This document shows, piece by piece, positions 22,772-33,451 of a stretch of 64,000 nt of DNA. A program made the position numbers and the translations under genes. Source of the DNA: Azolla caroliniana (taxonomy: Eukaryota > Polypodiophyta). The notes under the pieces were generated by a model. It saw only the letters and a program-made list of their open reading frames with translations. It did not search any database and was not told the origin of the DNA. The stretch is from the NCBI GenBank assembly GCA_043228905.1, contig JBHGNT010000013.1:5146001-5210000 (forward strand), in the 5' to 3' direction. The stretch's first letter is position 1. Each line of letters opens with the position of its first letter.

Positions 22772-23394
22772 TGTTAGGATTTCGGTCCTTCCGGATGGGA
22801 TATGAGTACCCGGCAAGGAAGACCTGGTGAGAACCGGATGATGCAAACCCGTTGAGAACCGGATGACGAGTACCCGGCAAGGAAGAGCCGGTGAGAACTG
22901 GATGTTGCAGGCCCGGTGAGAACCTCTCACCAGATGAAGGGACATATATGTAGATATGTTTCTGAGAGCCCATTGGGGCTATATCTGTAAATAGTCCCAA
23001 TGTCATATTAGTATAAATATGACCTAGGGCAAACATTGTGTGTGTGTATTATAGTTGTTGTCATCGTATAGTGTTATTTTGTGTAACGATTGTACAGAGA
23101 GTGAGAGAGACAACGCGATACAGAGCATGCCTCTGTTATAACCGCCGCCAGGCGAAGATTGTGAGCAAGAGGTCGTTGCCTTTGTGCTCCCTGTTGTATT
23201 ACTTGACATAGTGATAGTTTGGAGTCTGTGGACTATCGTCGTTTTTTCCCTCTCAGGGCTTTCCACGTTAACATCCTGTGTATTCTCTTTTTGTTTGTGT
23301 ACTTACCTCCATTCCCATTTCTTCTGCGTTTGATTGTCATCAAGTGATCTACGCTTCGGTTGTGGCTGGAGATTATTCCGCATATTTCTCGTCA
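22772..23394 (+). repeat. 5' LTR of element D
   Basis: Matches 27409-28006 except for a roughly 25-bp difference in a tandem array. The array unit carries gagtacccggcaaggaag and gtgagaaccggatg words and is present in more copies here than in the 3' LTR. A TATA-like tataaatatgacc lies near 23010. Confidence 0.93.
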
Positions 23395-23397
23395 AAC

Positions 23398-23409
23398 TGG
23401 TATCAGAGC
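23398..23409 (+). other. Primer-binding site of element D
   Basis: TGGTATCAGAGC, exact, three bases after the LTR. Confidence 0.95.
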
Positions 23410-23425
23410 GAAACGACACAGAAAA

Positions 23426-24350
23426 ATGGACGATTCATTGGGAGGCATGTTCAAGCTCACCGGCTCCAACTACTCAATGTGGAAGTTGAAGATGAGGGGC
23501 ATGCTCGTGGTTAAAGATCTTTGGTTGCCGGTTCAGTTCGGGGACAAGAGACCAGACAAGATTGATGCCACGATATGGGAGGTGATGCACATGAAGACAA
23601 CGGCGTACATACGGTGCTTCATCGACATGAGTCTATACAACAACTTCAATGAAGAGAGCAAGGCTCATGAGATCTGGGAGAAGATTGGCATTATGTTTCA
23701 GAACAAAAATGTTGTTAATCATGTTTTGGTATTTCGAAAGCTAGTAAGACTCCGGTAACAAGATGGCTACAACATGGCGGAGCACATGAATGCCTTCCAG
23801 GGGCTGATCCACCAGGCAACATCATTGGAAGTACCTCTCGCCGATGAGGTACTAGCACTACTCCTGCTCGGTTCCCTCCCAGATAGCTAGGAGACGTTGG
23901 TTGTCACTTTGGGCAACGCCGGGCCGGAAGGGAAACGGTTATCCCTAGCAAGAGTGAAGTCGAGCTTGTTAGACGAGGAGGCGCATCAGAAAGACAAGGA
24001 TACGAGCTCCGACTCCAAAGCTCTCCTTACCGAATAGGAATGCGGAAGACAAAGGAACCGTAGTCCTGAGAACCGGGAAAAGTCAGGGACACGGTCAAAG
24101 TCAAGGGGGAGACCTATTTGCTTCTATTGCGGCAAGCTGGGACACTTCCAGAAGAACTGTCGGCACTTCCGAAAAGACAAGGAAACCGAAGGTACCGATT
24201 CAAAGCGGACACCCGACCGGAACGGTAAAGACCGGAGGGGACCGCACCAAAGGGGAACGACGACAATCGCGGCAAGTGAAGAAGTGTTGATGCTCATCAC
24301 CGAGGAGAGTGAGTTGAACCTTGCTGGCGACGAGACAACGTGGGTTGTCG
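23426..24350 (+). pseudogene. Element D gag and protease start
   Basis: ATG at 23426 gives MDDSLGGMFKLTGSNYSMWK and the copia gag core KLKMRGMLVVKDLWLPV. In-frame stops occur after VRLR, after LPDS and after LLTE. The zinc knuckle CFYCGKLGHFQKNC is intact. The protease motif reads WVVDSRASFH (DSR for DSG), after which a small frame change moves the sequence to the frame at 24321. Confidence 0.87.
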
Positions 24351-24848
24351 ATTCTAGAGCATCGTTCCACCTTCTCATCCTACACAGTCGGTGATCACAG
24401 CTGTGTCCGGATGGGGAATGAAGGTACATGCCGAATTGTCGGCATAGGAGACGTGTGGTTGACAACACCAACTGGATGCAAGCTGCTCCTGAAGGATGTC
24501 CGACACGTTCCGGAGGTTCGACTAAACCTGATATCAACCGGTCGGCTAGATGATGAAGGCTACATGGGTAGCATCCGGAACGGAGTCATGAAATTTCGCA
24601 AAGGGAGCCTGATAGTGGCTCGGGCCTGGAAGGTCAACACGTTGTACTTGATGAATGCCCGGTTATGCCTGGAAGAAGTGAACGTGGCATCCGACACTGC
24701 CAGTGAATTGTGGCACAAGAGACTGTGTCACATGAGCGTGAAGGGGATGAAGAGGCTTGCCGATGACAACCTCATTCCGGTGAAGAACGTGCATCTTGAG
24801 AGGTGCACCGACTGCCTAGCCGGTATGCAAAACCGGACCTCCTTTTGA
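24321..24848 (+). pseudogene. Element D protease to GAG-pre-integrase
   Basis: Open frame with SSYTVGDHSCVRMGNEG, TGRLDDEGYMGSIRNG, LWHKRLCHMSVKGMKRLA and CTDCLAGMQNRTSF, the linker that precedes integrase in copia elements. It ends in a TGA just before the integrase core. Confidence 0.85.
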
Positions 24849-24860
24849 TCAAGGCCACCG

Positions 24861-27268
24861 ATGAGACGTAATGCACCATTGGAGTTGGTGCATACCGATG
24901 TGTGTCAAGTGGACACAAAGTCCCATGCCGGAGCACAGTACTTCATGACGTTCATAGATGACCATTGTAGAAGGTTGTGGGCCACACCGTTGAAGACGAA
25001 GAATCAGGTGTTATCCGTCTTCAAGGAGCTCCACGCAAGAGTGGAAAGAGAAACCAGACGGAAGCTGAAGGCTGTTCGAGCAGATAACGGAGGAGAATAT
25101 CGGGGGCAGTTCGAGGAGTACTGCTGCTTGAAGGGAATCCGGCTCGAATTTACCATGCCGAAGACGTCGGAACTAAATGCGTTGGCCGAGAGGATGAACC
25201 CGACCATAATGGAGAGGGTCCGGAGTATCCTAGTACATGCTAATCTACCCAAGAAGTTTTGGGCTGAGGCGCTGTCGACAACAACGTATGTGATAAACAG
25301 ATCACCCTCAGTGCCCTTTGATGGAGACACGCCGCAAAAGGTGTGGACCGGTAAGGAAGTGTCCTACCGACATCTGAAGGTGTTCGGGTGTCTCGTGTAC
25401 ATGCATGTTGCTAAGCACCGGAGAGGAAAGTTGGATCCAAAGACCCGGCCATGCATATTCCTCGGATACGGCGATGATGAGTTCGGCTACCGAGTATGGG
25501 ATCCGGTTGACAAGAAGGTTTTTCGGAGCCGAGATATTATCTTCATGGAGGACAAGAATCTTGCCGACTGGGAGTTGGAGAAGAAGATAATGAACTCCGA
25601 TGAGATTCGGACCCACCCGACTAAGAGCCGGTTGACACTCGAGGAACCAGCCGGTTACGGTGAGGATACTGAACTGGGAAAAGAAGAAGTAGAGGAAGCT
25701 GAAACCGGAACCGGCCAAGACCCCGAATTGGATTCGGATGAAGAACAAATAGAGGATCCGGTTGCTAAGAGACAAAGACGGAGATATCCTCTCAGAGAGA
25801 GAAGGGCCCCCCGGAGATTTTCGGATGGAGAGCATGTGCTACTGACCAATGAGGGGGAGCTGGAAAGCTTCGAAGAAGCGAAAGATGACACCCATAGCCA
25901 CAAGTGGTTGAGTGCCATGCAGGAGGAGATGGATTCCCTACATGAGAACCACACGTATGAATTGGTGGAGTTGCCGAAATGAAAGAGGGCACTCCGAAAC
26001 AAGTGGGTGTACAAGTTGAAACCGGGAGATGCCGGCAACCCTCCAAGGTACAATGCTAGGATCGTGGTGAAGGGGTTCCAGCAGAAGAAGGGCGTGGACT
26101 TCGATGAGATATTTGCCCCGGTAGTAAAGATGACTTCCATCTGGACAATGTTGAGCATAGCGGCAAGCATGGACCTCGAGGTAGAGCAGTTAGACGTGAA
26201 GACGGCGTTCCTCCATGGCGATCTCGAAGAGGAGATCTACATGCAGCAACCGGAGGGATTTGTGAAGAAAGGGAAGGACCACCTGGTTTTCCGGTTAAAA
26301 AAGAGCCTCTACGGGTTGAAGCAGGCTCCTCGGCAATGGTACCGGAAGTTCGACTCCTTCATGACTGATCAAGGGTACCACAAGACGCGGGCCGATCACT
26401 GCGTATTTGTGAAGAAGTTTGAAGGTGGAGACTTCTTGATACTCCTCTTGTACGTGGACGACATGTTGATCATCGGATGAGACCAAGTCAAGATACGGAT
26501 GTTGAAGAAGGCCCTGAACCGGACCTTCTCAATGAAAGACTTGGGTCTGGCAAGACAGATGCTGGGGATGCATATCATTTGGAACCTGCCAACGAATCAA
26601 TTGTGGCGGTCATAGGAGAAGTACGTGACAAAGGTGCTTCAATGGTTCAACATGTCATATGCGAAACCGGCAAACTGTAGGTTATCCGGTAAGCAAAGCC
26701 CGAAGACGAAATTAGAGAAGACGGATATTATGAAGATACCATATGCCTCTGTTGTCGGGAGCCTAATGTACGCAATGGTGTGTACCCGACCGGATATCAG
26801 ATATGCAGTCGGAGTGGTGAGCCGGTTTATGAGCAATCCCGGCAAGGAGCACTAGAATGCGGTAAAATGGATACTCCGATACTTGAAAGGCACCTCAAGT
26901 ATGTGTCTCCGATTCGGCTCCGGTAAACCCCAACTTGACGGTTTCACCGATTCGGATATGTCGGATGATGCGGATACCAGCCGGTCAACATCCGGATATG
27001 TCATGACATATGCGGGGGGAGCTGTTTCGTGGCAATCGAGACTGCAGAAGACGATTGCATTGTCAACCACGGAAGCGGAGTACATGGCGGCTGTGGAAGC
27101 CGGCAAGGAAATACCATGGATGAAGGAGCTAGGGATCCGGCAAGAGGAATATCGACTCTATTGTGACAGTCAAAGTGTCATCCACCTTGCGAAGAACGCA
27201 GCGTATCATTCTAGGATGAAGCACATCCAGCGGAGGTACCAATGGATTCGGGAGCGAGTAGAAGACTG
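24861..27268 (+). pseudogene. Element D integrase, RT and RNase H
   Basis: Nearly continuous in one frame. Integrase core: ELVHTDVCQVD, VRADNGGEYRGQF, MPKTSELNALAERMN, so the D/D/E residues are kept although PQQNG has become SELNA. RT from 25984: NKWVYKLKPGDAGN, FAPVVKMTSI, LDVKTAFLHGDLEEEIYMQQ, YGLKQAPRQWYRKF, and the intact LLLYVDDMLIIG. RNase H: GFTDSDMSDDADTSRSTSGY, LSTTEAEYMAA, LYCDSQSVIHLAKN. Stops at 25981-25983 and 26478-26480, around 26580-26620 and at 26853 interrupt it. It is the best preserved pol in the left half of the window. Confidence 0.9.
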
Positions 27269-27396
27269 AGAGTTTGTGCTGATGAAGATCCACACGGAGG
27301 AGAACAGGTCGGATATGCTGACCAAGGTGCTGACGCCCGACGAGCTAGATGCATGCCGGAAGCGAATTGGACTAACGAGGCATCCCATGCCGGAGT

Positions 27397-27406
27397 GAAG
27401 GGGGAG
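27397..27406 (+). other. Polypurine tract of element D
   Basis: gaagggggag followed by tt and the LTR start TGTTAGG. Confidence 0.85.
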
Positions 27407-27408
27407 TT

Positions 27409-28006
27409 TGTTAGGATTTCGGTCCCTCCGGATGGGATATGAGTACCCGGTAAGCAAGACCTAGTGAGAACCGGATGACGAGTACCCGGCAAGGAAGACC
27501 CGGTGAGAACCGGATGTTGCAAGCCTGGTGAGAACCTCTCACCAGATGAAGGGACATATATGTAGATATGTTTCTGAGAGCCCATTGGGGCGATATCTGT
27601 AAAAAGTTCCAATGTCATATTAGTATAAATATGACCTTGGGCAAACATTGTGTGTGTGTATCATAGTTGTTGTCATCGCATAGTGCTATTTTGTGTAACG
27701 GCTGTACAAAGAGTGAGAGAGAGAGAGCGATACAGAGCATGCCTCTGTTGTAACCGCCGCCCGGCGAAGATTGTGAGCAAGAGGTCGTTGCCTTTGTGCT
27801 CCCTGTTGTATTACTTGACATAGTGATAGTTTGGAGTCTTTGGACTCTCGTGGTTTTTTCCCTCTCAGGGTTTTCCACGTTAACATCCTGTGTATTCTCT
27901 TTTTGTTCGTGTACTTACCTCCATTCCCATTTCTTCTACGTTTGATTATCATCAAGTGATCTACGCTTCGGTTGTGGCCAGAAATTATTCCGCATATTTC
28001 TCGTCA
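27409..28006 (+). repeat. 3' LTR of element D
   Basis: 598 bp, partner of 22772-23394, ending CTCGTCA and followed by the target duplication gaaaa. Confidence 0.93.
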
Positions 28007-28061
28007 GAAAAGCATGAAGAAAAGAAGATTGAACATGATCCCAAGAAAGGATAAGTTGAGC

Positions 28062-28073
28062 TTGAGGGGGAGT
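28062..28073 (+). other. Polypurine tract of element B
   Basis: cttgagggggag abuts the 3' LTR start TGTTTAG. Bases 28012-28061 are the end of the B pol region (HEEKKIEHDPKKG). Confidence 0.85.
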
Positions 28074-28473
28074 GTTTAGAAGCAAGCTCAACAAAGGTAT
28101 GTGATGCTTATTGAGAAATAACTTATAGTAGCTATTAGCTAATTAGCTACTAGTGGACATAAAGGTGAAACAACTATTTAGCTATGCACAGCTATTTAGC
28201 TATTGATAACTAATTAGATGCATATGTAAGTGACTTATATACTTAGGTAAAAAGAAAAAGTATGGAGTAGAGTGAGAGTGTGTGTAGAGAGAACAAAAAA
28301 TAGAAAAACAGACGAGAGCGAGTTGAGCTTTGTGCGTAATGAAATAGAAGAAGTTTTTTGGTTTGCTACATAGAGGTAAGTCTCCTTCCCCTTCCTTTCT
28401 ATCTTGAGCACTAAACAATCCAACACATCATGATCCGTTGTGCACACAGAAGAGTCGTAGTGCCTTCGTATCA
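28074..28473 (+). repeat. 3' LTR of element B
   Basis: 400 bp, TGTTTAG to TATCA, matching 13845-14238, then the target duplication aggat. Confidence 0.92.
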
Positions 28474-28478
28474 AGGAT

Positions 28479-28862
28479 GTCTCCTACTAACACCCGAGGG
28501 TGTTCAGATGTTTGGTGTATATGCATGTGGCTAAGGATCAAAGGTCAAAGCTTGACTGTAAGTCGAACCATGCATATTCATGGGATACTCAGAGGACAAG
28601 TTCGACTATAGGTTGTGGGACTTAGTCAATAAGAAAGTAGCAAGGAGTCAAGATGTGGCCTTTTTGGAAGACAACACAACTGAGGACTGGAAGCAATAGA
28701 GTCGGAATCGACTTCCTAGTCATCTCCCACTACTATCGACTTAAGGCCAAGTCAACCGACATGGTCGGCTGTTCAGAGATAGCTAGTTGTCACAGCCAAA
28801 TCCAAGTCAATCGACTCAGAGCAACCGACCAATACGTATGAGTCGGAGTCGGTGAACCTATT
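28479..28862 (+). pseudogene. Element A integrase, C-terminal part
   Basis: Comparison with D (25368-25700) shows the same order: gtgttcagatgtttggtgta, then a word like KLD-K-NHAYS-GYSEDKFDYRLWD, then VNKKVARSQDVAFLEDNTT. Short indels shift the frame several times. It then becomes rich in tcggctg/gtcgac words and ends at the solo LTR. Confidence 0.8.
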
Positions 28863-29257
28863 TGTCACAGACGGGTAGCTGAGGGTAAATACTAAGAGAG
28901 AGCGAGAGCATAAGCAAGAGAACAAGAAAGAGAGAGAATAGACAAGATAACAAGAACTAATATTATGCTTTCGTAACTGGTGTTGTTCACCTTGATTGTA
29001 ATCAAGGTGCACCCGAGTATTTATACGAGAATGTGGAGGTATGCATATAAGCTAGATAACTTCTAGAGAGTGCATGAAGATGCATTCTCTAGAAGTTTCT
29101 TAAAAGTTCTAGTGATTAACCTACAAAGTTAGAAGTTGAATCTTATACAATACAATAATGCATAGATGAATGTAGCTCAACTAGTAAGGTTGCCCGATAA
29201 GACTAGGAGTTCATGGGTTCAACCCCCTATATTCTATGTGGCATCCTGTCTATGACA
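28863..29257. mobile_element. Solo LTR (or very short TRIM-like element) with tRNA-like block
   Basis: 395 bp, starting TGTCACAGACGGG and ending CCTGTCTATGACA, imperfect inverted ends, with a perfect target duplication ctatt (28858-28862 and 29258-29262). There is no internal region, so recombination between two LTRs or a minimal element is implied. Inside are a 10-bp hairpin (caccttgatt/aatcaaggtg near 28990-29011) and a tRNA-like block (29165-29235). The layout actggtgtt...gagtatttatac recurs in the insertion near 63656. Confidence 0.85.
29165..29235 (+). repeat. tRNA-like block with Pol III boxes inside the solo LTR
   Basis: Box A tagctcaactagtaagg (29173-29189) and box B ggttcaacccc (29216-29226) at tRNA spacing. 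Acceptor stem pairing is poor, so a functional tRNA is unlikely. It resembles the block in element X only in the boxes, not base for base. Confidence 0.6.
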
Positions 29258-29262
29258 CTATT

Positions 29263-30909
29263 AAAGTCAATCGAGGAATACAAGTCGGAATTGGCTAACT
29301 CTCAACGACCGATTGACACATATGTACCCAAGCCAAGAGAATAGTCGCCAGAGACATCCGAACCGGAGCCGAAAACATGTGGAAGGAGATATCCACTCAG
29401 AGAAAGGAGAACACCAATGACATATGCTAGTCAATACATCCTCTTGATTGATGAAGATGAGCCTGAGTGCTATGATAGAGCCATGGCCAATGAGCACAAG
29501 GAGAAATGGCAAAGTGCAATGCAAGACAGGATGGACTCCTTGCATGAAAATTATACCTACGACTTGGTGGAGCTACCAAAACACACCCAGAAATAAATGG
29601 GTCTGTAAGGTGAAAACTGGAGAAGTCGACAACACACCCAGATATAAAGCCTACATAGAGGTGAAGGGGTTTCATCAGAAAAACGTGTCGACTTTGACGA
29701 AATATTCGCACTAGTCGTAAAAATGTCATTCATATGAACTATTCTAAGCCTAGCTACCAGTATGGATCTGGAGATTCGAACTATTGGATGTCAAGAGAAC
29801 ATTCTTGCACAAGGAGCTAGATGAGGAGATCAACATGCAACGGCTCGAAGGATTTGTAAAGGAAGGAAAAGAGAACTTGATGTGTCGATTGAACAAAAGC
29901 TTGTATGGTCTGAAACAAGCTCCACGCCAATGGTACAAGAAGTTTGAGTTTTTCATGCTAGAAGATAGGTTGATCATTGTGTTCTTCAAAAGGATTGATG
30001 AAGGTGACTTATTGATTCTCCTATTATATGTGTATGACATGTTGATAGTTGGACAAGACACGAAGAGGATCGTGAGCTTGGAGAAAGCTTTAGGCAAGTC
30101 GTTTGCTATGAAAGATCTTGGAACGGCTAAACAGATCTTGGGGATGCACATAGTTCGAGATAGAACTAAGAAAGTGCTATGGTTGTCACAAGAGAAATAT
30201 GTGACAAAGATCTTGGAGAGGTTCGACATGTCGGAAGCAAAGCTAGTCGGCTTTGTGTTGCCAACCAACCACAAGTTGAATGCTAAGCAATGCCCAAGGA
30301 GCGAGAAACAAAAGGCTGAGATGAGGAAAGTACCATATGCCTCGGTTGTTGGCAATTTAATGTATGCTATGGTCTGTACGAGGCCAGTCATAGCATTTGT
30401 TGTGGGGGTAGTAAGCTGATATATGAGTAATCCAGGATAAGAACACTTGGCAGTCGTCAAATAGATACTCAGGTACTTGAAAGACACTTCGAGGGTATGC
30501 CTTAGGTATGGTGTCGCAAAACCTATACTCGAAGGTTTTACCGATTCGAACATGCCGGGGGATGCAAATTCCAGCCAATCCACATCATGGTACGTGATGA
30601 CCTATGTAGGGGGAGCAGTGTCGTGGCTGTCACAACTGCAGAAGTCTGTGGCCTTGTCGATCATAGTGGTAGAGTATATGGCAACGATAGAGGTCGACAA
30701 AGAGCTGATTTGGATGAAAAACTTTCTCAGTGAGTTGGGAATGAAGCAAATGGAGTTATTGCTTCATTGTGATTGCCAAAGCGTCATACATCTAGCCAAC
30801 CAAGAATGTTGTGTACCACTCTCGGACTAAACATATACATAGGAGGTATCACTGGTTGTAGGAGAAAGTGGAAGAACAAGAGTTTACCCTTGTAAAGATC
30901 CATACTGAC
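29263..30909 (+). pseudogene. Element A linker, RT and RNase H
   Basis: Begins with the acidic linker (KTCGRRYPLRERRTPMTYAS), then LHENYTYDLVELPK as in D. RT is in frames from 29590: NKWVCKVKTGEVDN, then LDVKRTFLHKELDEEINMQ, YGLKQAPRQWYKKF. The active site reads LLLYVYDMLIVG, so YVDD has become YVYD and the enzyme cannot work. RNase H at 30477-30830 has GFTDSNMPGDANSSQSTSWY and HCDCQSVIHLANQ, with the STTEAEY motif degraded to SIIVVEY. Cut after KIHTD by element E. Confidence 0.88.
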
Positions 30910-32261
30910 TGTTGAGCAAACAAGCTCATCCGGATCTGGATCAGCTGAGTAACCTAGAGCCGGATCGGTATCTAGAGTGGAGAACTGGATAGGTACCCAG
31001 ATAGATCGGTATGCGGAACCTAGAGCCAGACCGGAGAACAGGATAGTACTCTGGAATAGTGAGAACCGGTAGGCCGTTCGAGCCTACTGTCCAAGCCTAG
31101 TAGTACATAGGCATATGTCTTGGAGTCAGTGTAAGTCGCTCATATGAGCATTGAAGTACATATCAGTACTTTTGTCAGTCCCATGGTTGTTTACGTACCC
31201 GTATTTAATGTTTAAATACGTATAATACCTCATAATTTGTATAGTGTGTACTATACCTCAATGTTGTTTAGTCAAATATCATATACCTTTGCCCAATATG
31301 GTATTTAACATACATGTGAAAAAATAGGTATAATATGTATTTATAAAACAATGTAAGGAAAACCCCAACAAGAAATAAAACAAAAAAAGATTTTAGTGAA
31401 AAAGAAGCCAAAAGAAGGAAGAAAGAAGAACATAAGAGATGAGGACGACAATGAAGAAGAAGAAGAAGAGAGAAAAGAAGACAAAAACTTGTCCTAACTT
31501 TGAGTGTGATAATTGCACAAGATTGAAGAAGAATAAGACGAAGATAGAAACCTATCCTAAGTGTGATAATCACAGACAATTCCTCAATCTATGAAGGCAT
31601 AATCATAAATCATTACAATTTGAAGTAGAACGTCGTGATATACACTTACATTGATTTATAGAATAAGTGAATGTTGACATCCATAATACAAGTATTTTAG
31701 GATGTGAAATGTTCATATGTCTTATATGCATTTTAGGTTGTACATCACAAAATTGTGTAAACATATATATTTTTTACAAGATTACAGATATTTTTTATAA
31801 AGATAAATAATTTTCAAATTCTACAAGTATTTAACGTACTATACGTAGAATACGTATTTAACGTACTATACGTAGAATACGTATTTAACGTACTATACAT
31901 AGAATACGCATTTTACGTATTTTATAAGTATTTAACATATTAAAAAACGTATTTAACGTATTTTTAAATTGGGAAGTACTATACACGTATTAATACGTTA
32001 TATACGTATGGCATACATACCGTATCTAACGTACCTAACAACCTTGGTCAATCCTTTTAAGGACTTGTATAAAAGTTCTAACTGAGCACATTGGATGTAC
32101 AGAGTGATATTTTGAAATTGAGTTTATGTTGTTCTGCTCTCTCTCTGTCTCTCCCATGTACTCTCTATGTGGTTTGAAGCTTCCATTAAACCCGTGTATA
32201 TTTCTTGTTAACATACGGTGAAGTCGGTTAGCTCTTCAAGCTTCTACACATAATTCTTTTC
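30910..32261 (+). repeat. Probable 5' LTR of element E, unusually long
   Basis: About 1.35 kb. Its end (ttcttttca, then primer-binding site) and TATA box (tgtataaaag near 32066) are clear, and a CT-rich stretch follows at 32138-32152. The left border at TGTTGAG is chosen from similarity to other LTR starts. The first 250 bp hold ccggat/gagaacc words like those in the D LTR, so a piece of another LTR could be included. Confidence 0.5.
31827..31975. repeat. 27-bp tandem repeat in element E LTR
   Basis: The unit gtatttaacgtactatacgt plus agaatac is repeated at 31827, 31854 and 31881 and then decays into tacgtatt-like words to about 31975. It is rich in the self-complementary words acgt and tacgta. 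Confidence 0.8.
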
Positions 32262-32273
32262 ATGGTATTAGAG
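32262..32273 (+). other. Primer-binding site of element E
   Basis: tggtattagagc, one mismatch from the initiator Met-tRNA site. Confidence 0.88.
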
Positions 32274-32365
32274 CGCGAGGGTTGAGAATCCTCTGTTGCC
32301 AACAGAAAGCCTAAGTAGACCAAAGAAAAACTAATTTCCGAAAAAGAGAACAGACTGAAGAAAGA

Positions 32366-33156
32366 ATGGACAGAGGGATGGCAAGCTCTCTTCCAACGGA
32401 GAAGCTCGATAGAAGCATTTATGCATCTTGGTCTTACAACATGCACCACTACCTGCTCGGACATGGTTACTGGAGTTATGTCGACGGAGCGAATGAAGTG
32501 GCACCGTAGCCGGCACACAAGGACTTCCCGTCATGGGAGCAAGGAGCGAGTAGAGTGTTGTATTACCTCACGTCCTATGTGCATGACCAAATGCTCGCAC
32601 TACGTTGAACGATCAGAAAGATCCGAGACCGAAAATACCGGAAAATGGCTAGCCTTTATGATGAAACACAAGGCGAAGTCGATGAAGAAGACCACTTCTG
32701 GATTGCAGGAAGTGCGGTACGTTGACTACGGAATGTCTAACCGCCTGACGTGCCACGAAGAGTGGTTCTCATTTCTGGAAAAGCTAGAGGAACTGGGATT
32801 TGTCGAGACTGGAGATGACGCTCCTCACCCGATCGTGCATGTCAAAGAAGTTCCATTCAGTCATGTCCAACAAAAAGGGAAGTTTATGAACGTGCTTCAC
32901 GTTCCGACAATCATAAAGAACCTGGTGTTAGTCGGGCTGATCGTCAACCACAGGATGCAAGTGCGGTTTACACACCTCGGGTGCCTCATCAAGGAAGAGG
33001 GCCAAGTCATCGTGCAAGGGCGTCGGGACGGGAGGATGTTCATCCTCGACACAACGACGTCAGCACCGCTTTATTTGCAAAGGGTCAAAAGGTCGAATCG
33101 GATATCAACTTATGGCACAAGCGGATCGGCCACGTCAACTATTAGAGGCTTCAAAA
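32366..33156 (+). pseudogene. Element E gag start fused by deletion to protease
   Basis: ATG at 32366: MDRGMASSLPTEKLDRSIYA, YLLGHGYWSYVDGA, SYVHDQMLAL. Near 32610-32700 the gag middle and zinc knuckle are missing. A protease-like part follows in another frame: VRYVDYGMSNRLTCHEEW (DYG for DSG), HVPTIIKNLVLVGLIV, RRDGRMFILD, then LWHKRIGHVNY just before F. A deletion plus frameshifts make it non-functional. Confidence 0.85.
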
Positions 33157-33451
33157 TGTTACCCGTTCCTTTGGGTGAACACCTTCGATAGATCTGCGGC
33201 TATCAGTATTCAAGGGCGTGGTACGTGAAGGCTCGTAACAGAGGCGTCGAGAGAGAGACAATGCTCAGAGAGAAAACACTAACGAGATCTTGGTAGGGGT
33301 GGGCGGCGCTCAAATCATAGGTATGAATCAACGCACAGACACATGGAGCAAACTTGGCACAATTCAGATATATTACTGCGACAGAAAAGATTACAGAACA
33401 CGGCCTACGACCGGTGACCTTACAAGATTATCTAATTACGAGGGACTCAGC
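33157..33451 (-). repeat. 3' LTR of element F, truncated
   Basis: Similarity to 44300-44588 begins at TGTTACCCG/TGTAACCGG and ends at gactcagctag. The remaining ~160 bp of LTR present on the right (44589-44750) are missing here; the gag end follows at once. Confidence 0.88.

Larger units (their letters stand above)
22772..28006 (+). mobile_element. Copia element D, structurally complete
   Basis: 5.2 kb, LTRs of 623 and 598 bp starting TGTTAGG and ending CTCGTCA, target duplication gaaaa (22767-22771 and 28007-28011), an exact primer-binding site and a polypurine tract. It lies at the 3' end of the RNase H of B. The coding region is complete in domain content but has scattered stops. Element A belongs to the same family. 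Confidence 0.95.
13845..28473 (+). mobile_element. Copia element B, carrying nested C and D
   Basis: LTRs begin TGTTGAG/TGTTTAG, and the right copy ends TATCA. The target duplication aggat is at 13840-13844 and 28474-28478. The flanking integrase frame of A (VWTGKD, then SPTNTRGCSDVWCIC in the shifted downstream copy) rejoins by comparison with D at 25350. After C and D are removed B is about 5.3 kb, a normal copia length. Coding content is gag, protease, integrase, RT and RNase H on the plus strand. Confidence 0.92.
8324..30909 (+). mobile_element. Copia element A, outer host of the nest
   Basis: Element A is a Ty1/copia retrotransposon whose internal region is spread over 8324-9313, 12936-13839, 13840-13844/28479-28862 and 29263-30909. 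The pieces join in register when the four insertions X, B, the solo LTR and E are set aside, leaving about 3.9 kb, the normal internal length. The domain order gag, zinc knuckle, protease, integrase, RT, RNase H is copia-type. It is closely related in sequence to the younger element D (22772-28006). Its 5' LTR is not clearly delimited upstream of 8324 and its 3' LTR is not in view because E cuts it at 30909. Confidence 0.85.

Noticed and set aside
29165-29235. Functional tRNA gene
   Set aside because: Box A and box B are good, but the acceptor stem does not pair and the block lies inside an LTR.
31827-31975. CRISPR-like array
   Set aside because: The 27-bp units are contiguous with no spacers, and the genome is eukaryotic.
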